A stretch of 32,169 bases of DNA, from the IMG/VR virus record IMGVR_UViG_3300034190_000777, positions 1 to 32,169 of that record, one strand, 5' to 3'. This DNA is from a virus. This document shows, in pieces, positions 21,635-29,635 of the stretch (positions within the stretch are counted from its first letter, which is position 1; every line of letters starts with the position of its first letter). The position numbers and the translations under genes were made by a program. Below the pieces are notes generated by a model. That model made no database searches. It saw only the letters and a program-made list of their open reading frames with translations, and was not told where the DNA came from.

Positions 21635-21931
21635 ATGGCAGTAACTTGGACAATCGCACAACTAGAAAGAAACACAGACGGCAACGGCGTAGTAGTAGCT
21701 CATTGGCGTGCTTCAGACTCTGACGGTGAGCACTCAGGCAGCAGCTATGGCACTTGTGGCTTTACTCCTGATGCAACTGCTAGTGGCTATGTAGCCTATG
21801 ACAGCCTAACCGAAGAAGTAGTTATCGGCTGGGTCAAAGACAGTGTAGATGCTGAAGCTATTGAAGCGAGCATTGCAGAACAAATCGAAGCATCAAAGGC
21901 ACCTGTGACGGCTGCTGGCGTACCTTGGTAA
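21635..21931 (+). CDS. 98-aa phage protein next to fibre genes
   Basis: The product begins MAVTWTIAQLERNTDGNGVVVAHWRASDSDG, with YGTCGFTPDATASGYVAYDSLTEEVVIGWVKD and a helical tail ending APVTAAGVPW. This pattern is common in small proteins encoded after tail-fibre genes in marine phages. No biochemical function is known to me. It starts two bases after the fibre stop, preceded by GGAG inside the fibre's last codons, so expression follows the fibre. A fibre accessory or assembly role is possible. Confidence 0.72.
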   Translation: MAVTWTIAQLERNTDGNGVVVAHWRASDSDGEHSGSSYGTCGFTPDATASGYVAYDSLTEEVVIGWVKDSVDAEAIEASIAEQIEASKAPVTAAGVPW

Positions 21932-21954
21932 ACTAATAAGTAAGGAGTACAGCT

Positions 21955-22398
21955 ATGCTTGCAGAGATTGCCATTGCTAACGCGGCATTCGGTGTTATTA
22001 AGAACGCCATCAGTAACGGACAAGAACTGCACAGCGTAGCTAACCAAGTTACAAGCTACTTTGATTCTAAAAGCTCCATTGCCAAGAAAGCTAACAAGAG
22101 CGGTGGTAAGTCAGACATGGAAGCATTTATGGCTCTGGAGACTTTGAAGGAACAAGAGGCAGAACTTAAAGAAGTAATGATCTACGCTGGTCGAGCTAAC
22201 TTGTATGACGACTGGTTACGGTTCCAAGCCGATGCTAAAAGATCTAGAGCGCAAGAAGAGAAAGATACACTTCACGTCAAAGCTAAACACAAACAACAGA
22301 TGGTTGAGATATTTACAGTTATCTGTACAGCCTTAGTTGCTGTTCCCGCTATTGGTGGAGCAGTCTACATTATATTTACAATACTAGGAAGTATGTAA
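21955..22398 (+). CDS. 147-aa helical protein with C-terminal membrane segment
   Basis: The start has AAGGAG at a good distance. The product has an amphipathic N-terminal part (LAEIAIANAAFGVIKNAIS), a long charged helical middle (EAFMALETLKEQEAELKEVM ... AKRSRAQEEKDTLHVKAKHK) and one C-terminal hydrophobic segment at about 119-145 (IFTVICTALVAVPAIGGAVYIIF). Encoded directly ahead of two holin candidates, it may take part in lysis as a tail-anchored membrane protein, or be a minor virion component. There is no lipobox, so a classical outer spanin is unlikely. The stop is fused to the next start (TAATG). Confidence 0.65.
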   Translation: MLAEIAIANAAFGVIKNAISNGQELHSVANQVTSYFDSKSSIAKKANKSGGKSDMEAFMALETLKEQEAELKEVMIYAGRANLYDDWLRFQADAKRSRAQEEKDTLHVKAKHKQQMVEIFTVICTALVAVPAIGGAVYIIFTILGSM

Positions 22399-22577
22399 TG
22401 ATTGAATCAACAAAAGACGTTTTAGACGTAGCCGCTGCTTCCACTGCTCTTCTAACCTTAGCTGCTTGGCTACCACCAACAGCATCTATCTTGACAATTA
22501 TTTGGATGGCTCTAAGAATATATGAGTCTGATACTGTACAAAGTCTAGTTCACGGAACAAATAAGAAAGACCAATAA
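22398..22577 (+). CDS. 59-aa small holin-like membrane protein
   Basis: ATG at 22398-22400 overlaps the previous stop (TAATG). The product MIESTKDVLDVAAASTALL... has one long or two short hydrophobic segments around a WLPP turn (LTLAAWLPPTASILTIIWMAL, residues about 19-39) and a charged tail ending GTNKKDQ. This pattern (DVA..T.L..L..WLP...A.L.IIW..IRIYE) recurs in small phage holins of T7-like and marine podoviruses. It probably makes the membrane lesion that lets the M15 endolysin act. Confidence 0.72.
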   Translation: MIESTKDVLDVAAASTALLTLAAWLPPTASILTIIWMALRIYESDTVQSLVHGTNKKDQ

Positions 22578-22585
22578 ACTTTATC

Positions 22586-22614
22586 TTGACTTTTGACTAA
22601 AAATAGTGTATAAT
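22586..22614 (+). promoter_or_regulatory. sigma70-type promoter overlapping the 3TM-holin start region
   Basis: TTGACT (22586-22591), 17-base spacer, perfect TATAAT (22609-22614). The upstream bases (AATAAACTTTAT) resemble the other two rightward promoters. Its predicted start site (about 22621) lies beyond the ATG at 22617, so it would not provide that start codon in its transcript. Confidence 0.7.
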
Positions 22615-22616
22615 AT

Positions 22617-23021
22617 ATGAGTATTTTAAACAGCTTAATAGGACCAGTAACAGGTCTTTTAGATAAATTTATTGAAGATAAAGACGCTAAGAATGCTATA
22701 GCCTTTGAACTATCTACAATGGCTGAAAAGCATGCTCAAGAACTAGCCAAGGGTCAGTTAGATGTTAACAAGGTTGAAGCAGCACACAAGAACTTATTTG
22801 TTGCTGGCTGGCGACCTGCTGTGGGTTGGGTATGCTGCCTTGGCATGGCGGGTAACTTCCTTATTATCCCGTTGGCTAATTTTGCGTTGGCTCTATCCAG
22901 TTCTCCAATCACAATACCACTTATAGAAACGTCAGAGATGATGCCAGTGTTGATGGGTATGTTAGGCTTAGGTGCTATGCGTACAGTAGAGAAGACTAAG
23001 AACGTACAGAGAGAGCGATAA
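22617..23021 (+). CDS. three-segment holin (GTA holin 3TM family-like)
   Basis: The 134-aa product starts MSILNSLIGPVTGLLDKFIED, has a charged helix, then AGWRPAVGWVCCLGMAGNFLIIPLANFALAL and MMPVLMGMLGLGAMRTVEK, the layout of the three-segment holin family first described in gene transfer agents. AGWRP is a hallmark. The start matches family members, yet no Shine-Dalgarno sequence precedes it and the -10 hexamer of a promoter ends only two bases before it. Translation may depend on readthrough transcripts from upstream. The stop is fused to the next start (TAATG). Confidence 0.82.
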   Translation: MSILNSLIGPVTGLLDKFIEDKDAKNAIAFELSTMAEKHAQELAKGQLDVNKVEAAHKNLFVAGWRPAVGWVCCLGMAGNFLIIPLANFALALSSSPITIPLIETSEMMPVLMGMLGLGAMRTVEKTKNVQRER

Positions 23022-24967
23022 TGGGCGGTGGACGTTACAGTACAAACAATCGAGTCAATGCAGCAGCGGCAGCAGCGGCGGCAGCTAGGGCGCAACCAGC
23101 TTTAAAGCCTTGGGAAATACAACGCAACGCAGCACTTGCTAGTGGCCCTGCTTTTTCTCCTGTAGTTAACGAGCCTGTTGTCAACCTTCCTACAAAGTCT
23201 GTAGTTCAACCAGCTCCTGAAGAGTTTGCTTCTCTAGCTAGTCCTTTTGATGTTGACTTTTCTGAGCTAGACTTTGGTGGTTATGGAGGTCTTGATTTAG
23301 ATCTTAGTGGTTTAGACGTAGATGCTTTACGTGAAGTTGTTAGTCCTACACCAGCATCTGTAGAGCGTGTTCCTACAACTGCTTCTGTTAGCGATGGTTT
23401 ACAAGTGCAGGACTTCGGCACACAGCCTAAGTTTGAAAGTCCTGACGAAGCACTAGCTAACTACGGTAATGTGTTTAACACTTTGAAAGAACAAGAAGAA
23501 CAAGTAAACAAAGTATATAGCTACAATCAGTTCGATCCTGGAGATTTTGGTAGATCGTCAGTATCTTTACGAGAAGGAAGTAGAGCTGCTGGTACAGGTC
23601 TTGCTGAATACGTTAAACAAAACGAAATACCTTTGTCTAAAGTAATAGACGGCGAGCGTAAGTATTTAACAACAGGAAATCCGCAAGCAGATCAAGAACT
23701 ATGGCCTGATAGTTTTATAGGTGGAGATCTTGTAGCTACTGGCCCTGTAGGAACGTACTCAACTACCTTTAGAAAAGACGATAATTTAGTTACTCAAGTT
23801 CTTAACGATCCTATTATTGGAATTGCTGCCAGCTTTATTCCAGGAGGTACGCTTGCTATTTCAGGCGCTAAAGCAGCCGCAGGAATAGAGCTTTCTCCTG
23901 TGGAAATAGCTACAGGATTAATGGCAGGTCTTAACGCAACTGGACTAACGGCACCTCCGACTGAAGCTGTGTTGTCAGCAGGTCAAATGGGGCCTAACGT
24001 AGCAAACACAGGAACAGGGTTATTTGGCACTACTTACGATCAAACAGCTAGAGCTATTAACATAGCGGCTGCTGGTGATGTTGAGGGGGCTGCTCTTAAC
24101 TTAGTTATGGGTACTGACATAGGAAAAGACTTAGTAACCAAAGGTTTAGAAAAAATAGGTTTAGACGAAACAACGCTAACAGAGAAAGGAATTCAGCCTG
24201 ATGACTTTAGGGCAGGTGTAGACAGAGCTATACAAGAAGCAGTAGGCGGTGCTGATCTTGACGAGGCTCTCCTTAGTGGGTTTAGCAAATATGTTAGAGA
24301 CGGAGGAACTCTTAATATACCTTTAGGCGGTATTGAAGATGTTATTAGAGACATTGTTCGACCTATTGGTGCGGTAGGTACAGCACTTGCTAATTTTGTT
24401 GAAGACTCTATTCCTGACGTTAACGGTAGCGGCCTTGTAGATACTCTTAAAGACCTAGGAAGCTCATTTGATGATGCTGTTCTACAACCTACTAAAGAAG
24501 TAATTGAAACAGCAGGAAAAGCAGTAGATGCAAGTGTTCTACAACCTACTAAAGAAGTAATTGAAGCAGGCGCTAGTGTTGCAGGTGATGTACTGTCAGC
24601 AGCAGACACAGTTGTCAGAGACGTTGCTAGTGAATTTGACGATGCTGTTATACAACCTATTGGTGATGCTTTTTCAGACTTAGATACGGCAATTAGAGAT
24701 GCGTTACCAGACATAGACTTACCTGATGTTAACTTACCTGATGTTAATTTGCCTCGCTTTAATTTAGACTTAGGTGGTTTATTTTCTAATGTTTTACAAG
24801 CTGCTCCACAACCAGCACCTAGTCGAACCACAGATAGTTTGTTTAAAGACGAGTTGTTCCAGTTTCAAACAGAGATAAGTGCAGACGCAGAGCCTATAGA
24901 ATATGTAGACTTAGGCTTTTTAGATCCATTCCAAGAACAAACATTAACACAAAGGTATCCTTTCTAA
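23021..24967 (+). CDS. 648-aa structural protein of unknown role
   Basis: The product begins MGGGRYSTNNRVNAAAAAAAAARAQ, continues with Pro/Glu/Asp-rich sequence, a glycine-alanine stretch with hydrophobic segments (about 268-330) and, near the end, related units ending LQPTKEVIE (a 19-residue repeat) followed by DIDLPDVNLPDVNLPRFNLDL. It lies between holin and head-tail adaptor, and its low complexity fits a virion or ejection-related component. I recognise no domain. The poly-Ala run is encoded by GCA/GCG codons and could vary in length. Confidence 0.65.
   Translation: MGGGRYSTNNRVNAAAAAAAAARAQPALKPWEIQRNAALASGPAFSPVVNEPVVNLPTKSVVQPAPEEFASLASPFDVDFSELDFGGYGGLDLDLSGLDVDALREVVSPTPASVERVPTTASVSDGLQVQDFGTQPKFESPDEALANYGNVFNTLKEQEEQVNKVYSYNQFDPGDFGRSSVSLREGSRAAGTGLAEYVKQNEIPLSKVIDGERKYLTTGNPQADQELWPDSFIGGDLVATGPVGTYSTTFRKDDNLVTQVLNDPIIGIAASFIPGGTLAISGAKAAAGIELSPVEIATGLMAGLNATGLTAPPTEAVLSAGQMGPNVANTGTGLFGTTYDQTARAINIAAAGDVEGAALNLVMGTDIGKDLVTKGLEKIGLDETTLTEKGIQPDDFRAGVDRAIQEAVGGADLDEALLSGFSKYVRDGGTLNIPLGGIEDVIRDIVRPIGAVGTALANFVEDSIPDVNGSGLVDTLKDLGSSFDDAVLQPTKEVIETAGKAVDASVLQPTKEVIEAGASVAGDVLSAADTVVRDVASEFDDAVIQPIGDAFSDLDTAIRDALPDIDLPDVNLPDVNLPRFNLDLGGLFSNVLQAAPQPAPSRTTDSLFKDELFQFQTEISADAEPIEYVDLGFLDPFQEQTLTQRYPF
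24478..24565 (+). repeat. 31-base exact direct repeat, period 57
   Basis: The 31 bases starting TGTTCTACAACCTACTAAAG at 24478-24508 recur exactly at 24535-24565. They code for the repeated VLQPTKEVIE in the 648-aa protein. A third, diverged unit (VIQPIGDAF) follows near 24652. Exact identity, including third codon positions, points to a recent duplication. Confidence 0.9.
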
Positions 24968-25611
24968 TGACTTACTTGCAACTTGTCAACAGCGTATTAC
25001 GCAGGCTCAGAGAAGACGAAGTTTCTAGTGTTTCTCAAAACAGCTATTCTAAACTTATAGGTGAGTTTGTTAATGACGCTAAACGCACTGTAGAGGACTC
25101 TTATGACTGGACAGCTTTACGTACTACACTAACTGTGTCTACTACTGCTGATACGTTTAACTACGTTCTAACAGGCTCACAGAACCGTATGAAGCTACTA
25201 GATGTTATTAACGACACCTCAGACTTCTTCATGCAGTATCGTTCCTCTCATTGGATGGACAATGCTTTCTTGATCGAGACACCACCTATTGGCTCACCTC
25301 AGTTCTACAGCTTTAACGGTGTAGACGCTAACGGTGACAACGCTGTTGATGTCTACCCTAAGCCTAGTGGTGTGTTTCAGTTACGCTTTAACGTGGTTTT
25401 ACGTACATCAGACTTTATTGAAGACACTGACAACATGACTATTCCTTCCTCTGCTGTAGTACAGTTAGCTACGGCATTAGGCGCTAGAGAGCGTGGAGAA
25501 ACTGGTGGCACAAGCGCAGCAGAGTTGTTTGGCCTAGCCGACAGAACACTCTCTGATGCTATCGCTATTGATGCTTCACAACACCCTGAAGAAACTATCT
25601 GGTACTCCTAA
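24967..25611 (+). CDS. head-tail adaptor (tail tubular A / gp11-like)
   Basis: The 214-aa product begins MTYLQLVNSVLRRLREDEV, with FVNDAKRTVEDSYDWTALR, then a beta-rich part (NYVLTGSQNRMKLLDVIND) and a C-terminal helical end (AVVQLATALGARERGE...). This is the pattern of podovirus adaptor proteins that bind under the portal, like T7 gp11 or P22 gp4. The neighbouring nozzle gene supports it. It joins its neighbours without gaps (TAATG before, next ATG right after the stop). Confidence 0.82.
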   Translation: MTYLQLVNSVLRRLREDEVSSVSQNSYSKLIGEFVNDAKRTVEDSYDWTALRTTLTVSTTADTFNYVLTGSQNRMKLLDVINDTSDFFMQYRSSHWMDNAFLIETPPIGSPQFYSFNGVDANGDNAVDVYPKPSGVFQLRFNVVLRTSDFIEDTDNMTIPSSAVVQLATALGARERGETGGTSAAELFGLADRTLSDAIAIDASQHPEETIWYS

Positions 25612-27156
25612 ATGGCACAACCACTACAGAATATTACAGTAGCATCTCCAGGATTCTTTGGCTTAAACACGCAAGAGTCACCTATTGGTCTGGATCCTTC
25701 TTTTGCCTCTATTGCTGATAACTGCGTTATTGACAAGCTAGGTCGTGTTGGCGCGCGTAAAGGTTTCGAGTGCATTACAACTAACGGATCAGCAGTTTTA
25801 GGAACTAGTCGTGGTCTTGAGGTTATTTTTGAGTTTGTTAACAGAGTAGGGCAGACAACTGTATTTAGCTGTGGTAACAATAAGATATTTACAGGTACTA
25901 CCACACTTGTTGAAGTAACTTTGCCTGTAGGGTATGTAATCTCTGATAACAATTGGAAGGTTATGTCGTTTAACAACGATGTTTACTTTTATCAATTAGG
26001 ACATCAGCCTTTACTAAGCGTAGCAGGTACATCTACACTTACAGGTTTGACTTCTACAGGTGGTAATCCAGCTCCTGAAGGCAACGAAGTTTTAGCTGCC
26101 TTTGGTAGAGTTTGGACTTGTGATTTAGTTGACAACAAGTACACAGTATATTGGAGTTCTTTACTAGCTGGTGATGACTGGAATGGCGGTTCTTCAGGCT
26201 CTGTGGATTTAACGACTGTGTGGCCTACAGGCTACGATGAAGTTGTGTCGCTTGCAGAGCATAACGGCTTTCTAATTATTTTTGGTAAGAAGAGCATTAT
26301 CATCTACTCAGGTGGCGAGAGTCCCACGTCTGATTTAACACTATCCGATACCATTGAAGGTGTTGGTTGTGTTGCTAGAGACTCTGTACAGTCTACAGGT
26401 AGCGATCTGTTCTTCTTATCTAGTCGTGGTGTTATGTCGCTGGGTCGTGTAATACAAGAAAAGTCTTTGCCTTTGAATGACATAAGCAAAAATGTACGAT
26501 CTGATTTATTGCAAACACTGTCACAAGAAGTTCAATCTAATGGACGCAGAGAATCTATTAAGTCTATTTACAGCCCGCTAGAAGCTTTCTATTTGTTGAC
26601 TTTTCCTGACAGTTCTTTAGTTTACTGTTTTGATTTAAGACAGCCTTTAGAAAATGGAGCGTATCGACCAACAACGTGGACAGCTATCAGACCTGTTTCT
26701 TTTGCTATTTTTGCTGATGATTTACTGTACATGGGACACGATGAAGGTCTAGTAAAATATGCAGGATACTTAGACGGTGATTTTAAATATCAGATGCGTT
26801 ACTTCAGTAACCCGTTAGACTTCGGTAATGCTTCTAATCTAAAGTTTTTAAAGAAGTTTAATGTGACTATTATCGGTGGTCAAAACACAGAGTCAACGCT
26901 TAACTGGGGTTACGACTACACTTCTAGTTTTACTAAGCAAGCATTGACTTTTGGTACTGCTTCTGCTGCTGAGTATGGAATTACAGAGTACAACACAACA
27001 GGCGAGTACACAGCGTCTATTGTTATTCAAACACCTAAAGTTAACACCAGCGGTAACGGTGAGGTAGTAACTATTGGTATTGAAGCTGAGATTAACGATG
27101 CACCTTTTGCCATTCAAAAAATTGACATACACGCTCTAATAGGGAGACTTATCTAA
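25612..27156 (+). CDS. tail nozzle / tail tubular B-like protein
   Basis: The 514-aa product opens with SPGFFGLNTQESPIGLDPSFASIADNCVIDKLGRVGARKGFE, the typical start of podovirus nozzle-type proteins, and is rich in beta-strand sequence throughout (GRVWTCDLVDNKYTVYWSSL, HNGFLIIFGKKSIIIYSGG). Together with the adaptor it forms the short tail tube through which DNA leaves. The length is below that of T7 gp12 (about 790 aa) but close to P22 gp10-like proteins (about 470). Start codon immediately after the adaptor stop. Confidence 0.8.
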   Translation: MAQPLQNITVASPGFFGLNTQESPIGLDPSFASIADNCVIDKLGRVGARKGFECITTNGSAVLGTSRGLEVIFEFVNRVGQTTVFSCGNNKIFTGTTTLVEVTLPVGYVISDNNWKVMSFNNDVYFYQLGHQPLLSVAGTSTLTGLTSTGGNPAPEGNEVLAAFGRVWTCDLVDNKYTVYWSSLLAGDDWNGGSSGSVDLTTVWPTGYDEVVSLAEHNGFLIIFGKKSIIIYSGGESPTSDLTLSDTIEGVGCVARDSVQSTGSDLFFLSSRGVMSLGRVIQEKSLPLNDISKNVRSDLLQTLSQEVQSNGRRESIKSIYSPLEAFYLLTFPDSSLVYCFDLRQPLENGAYRPTTWTAIRPVSFAIFADDLLYMGHDEGLVKYAGYLDGDFKYQMRYFSNPLDFGNASNLKFLKKFNVTIIGGQNTESTLNWGYDYTSSFTKQALTFGTASAAEYGITEYNTTGEYTASIVIQTPKVNTSGNGEVVTIGIEAEINDAPFAIQKIDIHALIGRLI

Positions 27157-27389
27157 TGTCCAACTACACAAAGACTACTAACTTTGCAACTAAGGACTCC
27201 CTAAGTTCGGGTGATCCTAATAAAATTGTTAAAGGCACAGAAATTAACACTGAGTTTGATAACATACAAACAGCTAGTGCTACTAAAGCTAACACTGCTA
27301 ATCCTACATTTACAGGTACTGTCACAGCCGCCACCGTAAACGTAACAGGTACACTAACGGCTGGCACTATTACTGGAGGGTCTTACTAA
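27156..27389 (+). CDS. 77-aa small fibre-type virion protein
   Basis: The product begins MSNYTKTTNFATKDSLSSGDPNKIVKGTEINTEFDNIQTA, a segment very common in phage fibre and tail proteins. It ends with short repeats (TGTVTAATVNVTGTLTAGTITGGSY) suggesting a beta-helical needle. The last residues (GT-x-x-GG-S/T-Y) match the end of the heptad-repeat stalk at 18336-19667. It is joined to both neighbours by TAATG. It is probably a small trimeric fibre or tail tip. Confidence 0.78.
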   Translation: MSNYTKTTNFATKDSLSSGDPNKIVKGTEINTEFDNIQTASATKANTANPTFTGTVTAATVNVTGTLTAGTITGGSY

Positions 27390-28456
27390 TGGCTATAGCA
27401 GGTAACTTATTTAACGTAGGCGCTGGATACCTATTAGGTAAAGAAGACGAACAAGCATTTGGTGAGTTAGGTCAACAATACTTACAAGGTGGTCAACGCC
27501 TAGGACAACAAGCAGTAGAGGCTTCAGCATTTAAACCCTACACTGTGACTAGCTCTTTAGCTAATGTACAGACTACTCCTGAAGGTGGTTTTGGTATTAA
27601 CCTGTCTCCAGAACAACAAGCTCTACAGACGCAGCTACAAGGTCAGACAGCGGGTTTGTTTGGTCAAGTAGGGCAAGACCCTGCACAGGCTCAAGCGGCC
27701 TTATACGAGCAATACAGAGGCATACAACGCCCTGAAGAAGAGCGTCAGCGTCTGGCTTTGCAAGAGAACTTGTTTGCTAGTGGCAGAGGCGGTGTACAAA
27801 CAGCTCAGTATGGTGGTACACCAGAGCAGTTTGCTTATGAACAAGCCCGTCAAGAAGCGATGGCACGCGCTAACGTAGGCGCTCGTCAGCAGGCACTATC
27901 AGAGCAGGCACAAGCTGCTGAGTTAGGAGGTATGTTGCAGCAAGCTGGTTATCAGCCGCAAAGACAAGCGTTAGGATTATTAGAAGCTAGTCAAGTCCCT
28001 GCTGGATACATTTCTTCTGGTCAACGTACTGGAGCTGAGTTGCAAGCTAAGTCTGAACAAACAGGTCTAGAAGGTTACTTACAAGCAGCAGAGCTTGCTC
28101 AAAACGCAAGATTAGCACAGCTACAGAACATGGCTAGTTTAATAGGTGGTAGCGGTCAAGGTACTGACGCTAGGCAAGGTTTTCTTGATCAGATTATAAA
28201 TCAGTTTACAGGAGCTGGTGGTAGTGTTTCAAATTACCTAACAGCTCCTGAGACTGGTTCTTCTTCTTTTTTAGGCAGTAACGGATTTTTAAGCAGCATT
28301 ATTCTACCGCAGGTAACAAACCCTAATGATACTGGGTCACTTTTTGGTGGGTATGTTCCTGATGCTATACCAACAACAGGCGGTGCAATAGACTTTGGTA
28401 ACGTACAAGCCCCAAGCACATTTGGTTTTCAAACACCATACTACGAACCTCTTTAA
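27389..28456 (+). CDS. 355-aa Gln/Ala-rich probable internal virion protein
   Basis: The product begins MAIAGNLFNVGAGYLLGKEDEQAF. It is dominated by Gln/Ala/Glu-rich helices (YLQGGQRLGQQAVEA, RQEAMARANVGARQQALSEQAQAAELGGMLQQAG) and by LFASGRGGVQTAQYGGTPEQFAYEQARQEA, a pattern seen in marine podovirus proteins coded after the nozzle. It is the first of three long proteins in the place of T7 gp14-16, which are ejected into the host before the DNA. The ejection role is inferred from order and composition. Confidence 0.7.
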   Translation: MAIAGNLFNVGAGYLLGKEDEQAFGELGQQYLQGGQRLGQQAVEASAFKPYTVTSSLANVQTTPEGGFGINLSPEQQALQTQLQGQTAGLFGQVGQDPAQAQAALYEQYRGIQRPEEERQRLALQENLFASGRGGVQTAQYGGTPEQFAYEQARQEAMARANVGARQQALSEQAQAAELGGMLQQAGYQPQRQALGLLEASQVPAGYISSGQRTGAELQAKSEQTGLEGYLQAAELAQNARLAQLQNMASLIGGSGQGTDARQGFLDQIINQFTGAGGSVSNYLTAPETGSSSFLGSNGFLSSIILPQVTNPNDTGSLFGGYVPDAIPTTGGAIDFGNVQAPSTFGFQTPYYEPL

Positions 28457-28468
28457 GGAGATACAACA

Positions 28469-29635
28469 ATGGCTAAAGTAGATATTACAGGACTCCTTAC
28501 GGGTTTGGCAGGTACTCCTGACCTAGAGAGAGAAGGCATTAAGAGAGCTAGTGCTATACAAGGTCAAGGTGTAGGCTCTAACTTGGCTCGTGGTCAGGCT
28601 TTACGAGCACCGCAGCGTGAGCAAATGATGCGTCAAGGCGCTGGTGGTTTGTTTGGTGTTGATACACGCACCGCTGGTCAGAAAGTACAAGAGCAACTAG
28701 GTCAGGTAGATACTTCCACTCCAGAAGGTAAAAAACAAGCTATTAAGTTAATTGCTCAGGTTGATCCTGTTAAAGCTATGGAGCTACAAAATGCTTTTTC
28801 ACAACAAGAGCAAGAATTTGCAGCAGAAGCAGAGAGCGGGATTGGTAAAATTAACCCACAACAATACGACCCTGAGAGTGTGCAAAAGTATAACGAAAAG
28901 TTTAGAAACACAGGTATAAAAGATTATAGCCTACTAGAAGAAATAGATTTAGCAGGTAAAACTTTTGAAATAAAAACAATGGAAAACATTGTGTCAAGCA
29001 TAGGGAAGCGTGGAGAAGCATTTCAAAGCTCTATGAAAAGACAAGCAGACTATACTCAAATTGAAAAACTTTTAGACTCAGGGTTAAACACAGGTGCTTT
29101 AGCAGGACTGACAACAGGTTTTAAAGCAATTGCTTCTGATCTTCTTGGGGTCGATATTGAAGGTCTTGGGGAAGCAGAGGCTTTAGAGTCTATTTCTAAC
29201 AAATTAGCTTTAGGCATTAGAAACCCCGCTTCTGGTATGGGTCTCCCAGGATCAACATCGAACAGAGATTTAGATTTCTTGTTGGCGGCTATCCCAGGTT
29301 TAAGCAAATCTGAAGCAGGTAACAGATTAATGATTAAGATTGCCAGAGAAGAGCACAAACTTGCTGGTGATTTAAGAAGAGAGCAACAAAGAATTATTAA
29401 AGAAAACGGCGGACGACCTCCTTTAGACCTTGAAGACAGATTAGTTAAGTATTTTGAAAATTATCAAATAGACCCTTCTTTGACAACAGAGAAAGACGCG
29501 ATAATAAACCAATCAACTAAAGACAGCGACGAGAAAAAGAAAACGCTTCTGAAGGCGAGGTTAGCCGAGTTCGGCAATAGTGGAGCTGCTCCTGTTAAAG
29601 CGCAATCTAAAGTTAGACCAATTGGAGCAAGATAA
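28469..29635 (+). CDS. 388-aa probable internal virion (ejection) protein
   Basis: ATG is preceded by AAGGAG. The product begins MAKVDITGLLTGLAGTPDLEREGIKRASAIQGQGVGSNLARGQALR and has long charged helices with a mid-section QADYTQIEKLLDSGLNTGALAGLTTGFKAIASDLLG. No enzyme motif is visible. By place it corresponds to the second internal virion protein of T7-like phages. NPASGMGLPGSTSNRDLDFLLAAIPGLSKS near the middle is a segment I have seen in other podovirus and prophage virion proteins, without a known role. The stop is followed immediately by the next ATG. Confidence 0.7.
   Translation: MAKVDITGLLTGLAGTPDLEREGIKRASAIQGQGVGSNLARGQALRAPQREQMMRQGAGGLFGVDTRTAGQKVQEQLGQVDTSTPEGKKQAIKLIAQVDPVKAMELQNAFSQQEQEFAAEAESGIGKINPQQYDPESVQKYNEKFRNTGIKDYSLLEEIDLAGKTFEIKTMENIVSSIGKRGEAFQSSMKRQADYTQIEKLLDSGLNTGALAGLTTGFKAIASDLLGVDIEGLGEAEALESISNKLALGIRNPASGMGLPGSTSNRDLDFLLAAIPGLSKSEAGNRLMIKIAREEHKLAGDLRREQQRIIKENGGRPPLDLEDRLVKYFENYQIDPSLTTEKDAIINQSTKDSDEKKKTLLKARLAEFGNSGAAPVKAQSKVRPIGAR

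Noticed and set aside
24193-24831. Minus-strand 212-codon frame over the 648-aa structural gene
   Set aside because: Ser/Thr/Pro-rich low complexity mirroring the repeats of the coding strand; isolated on the opposite strand of the late block.
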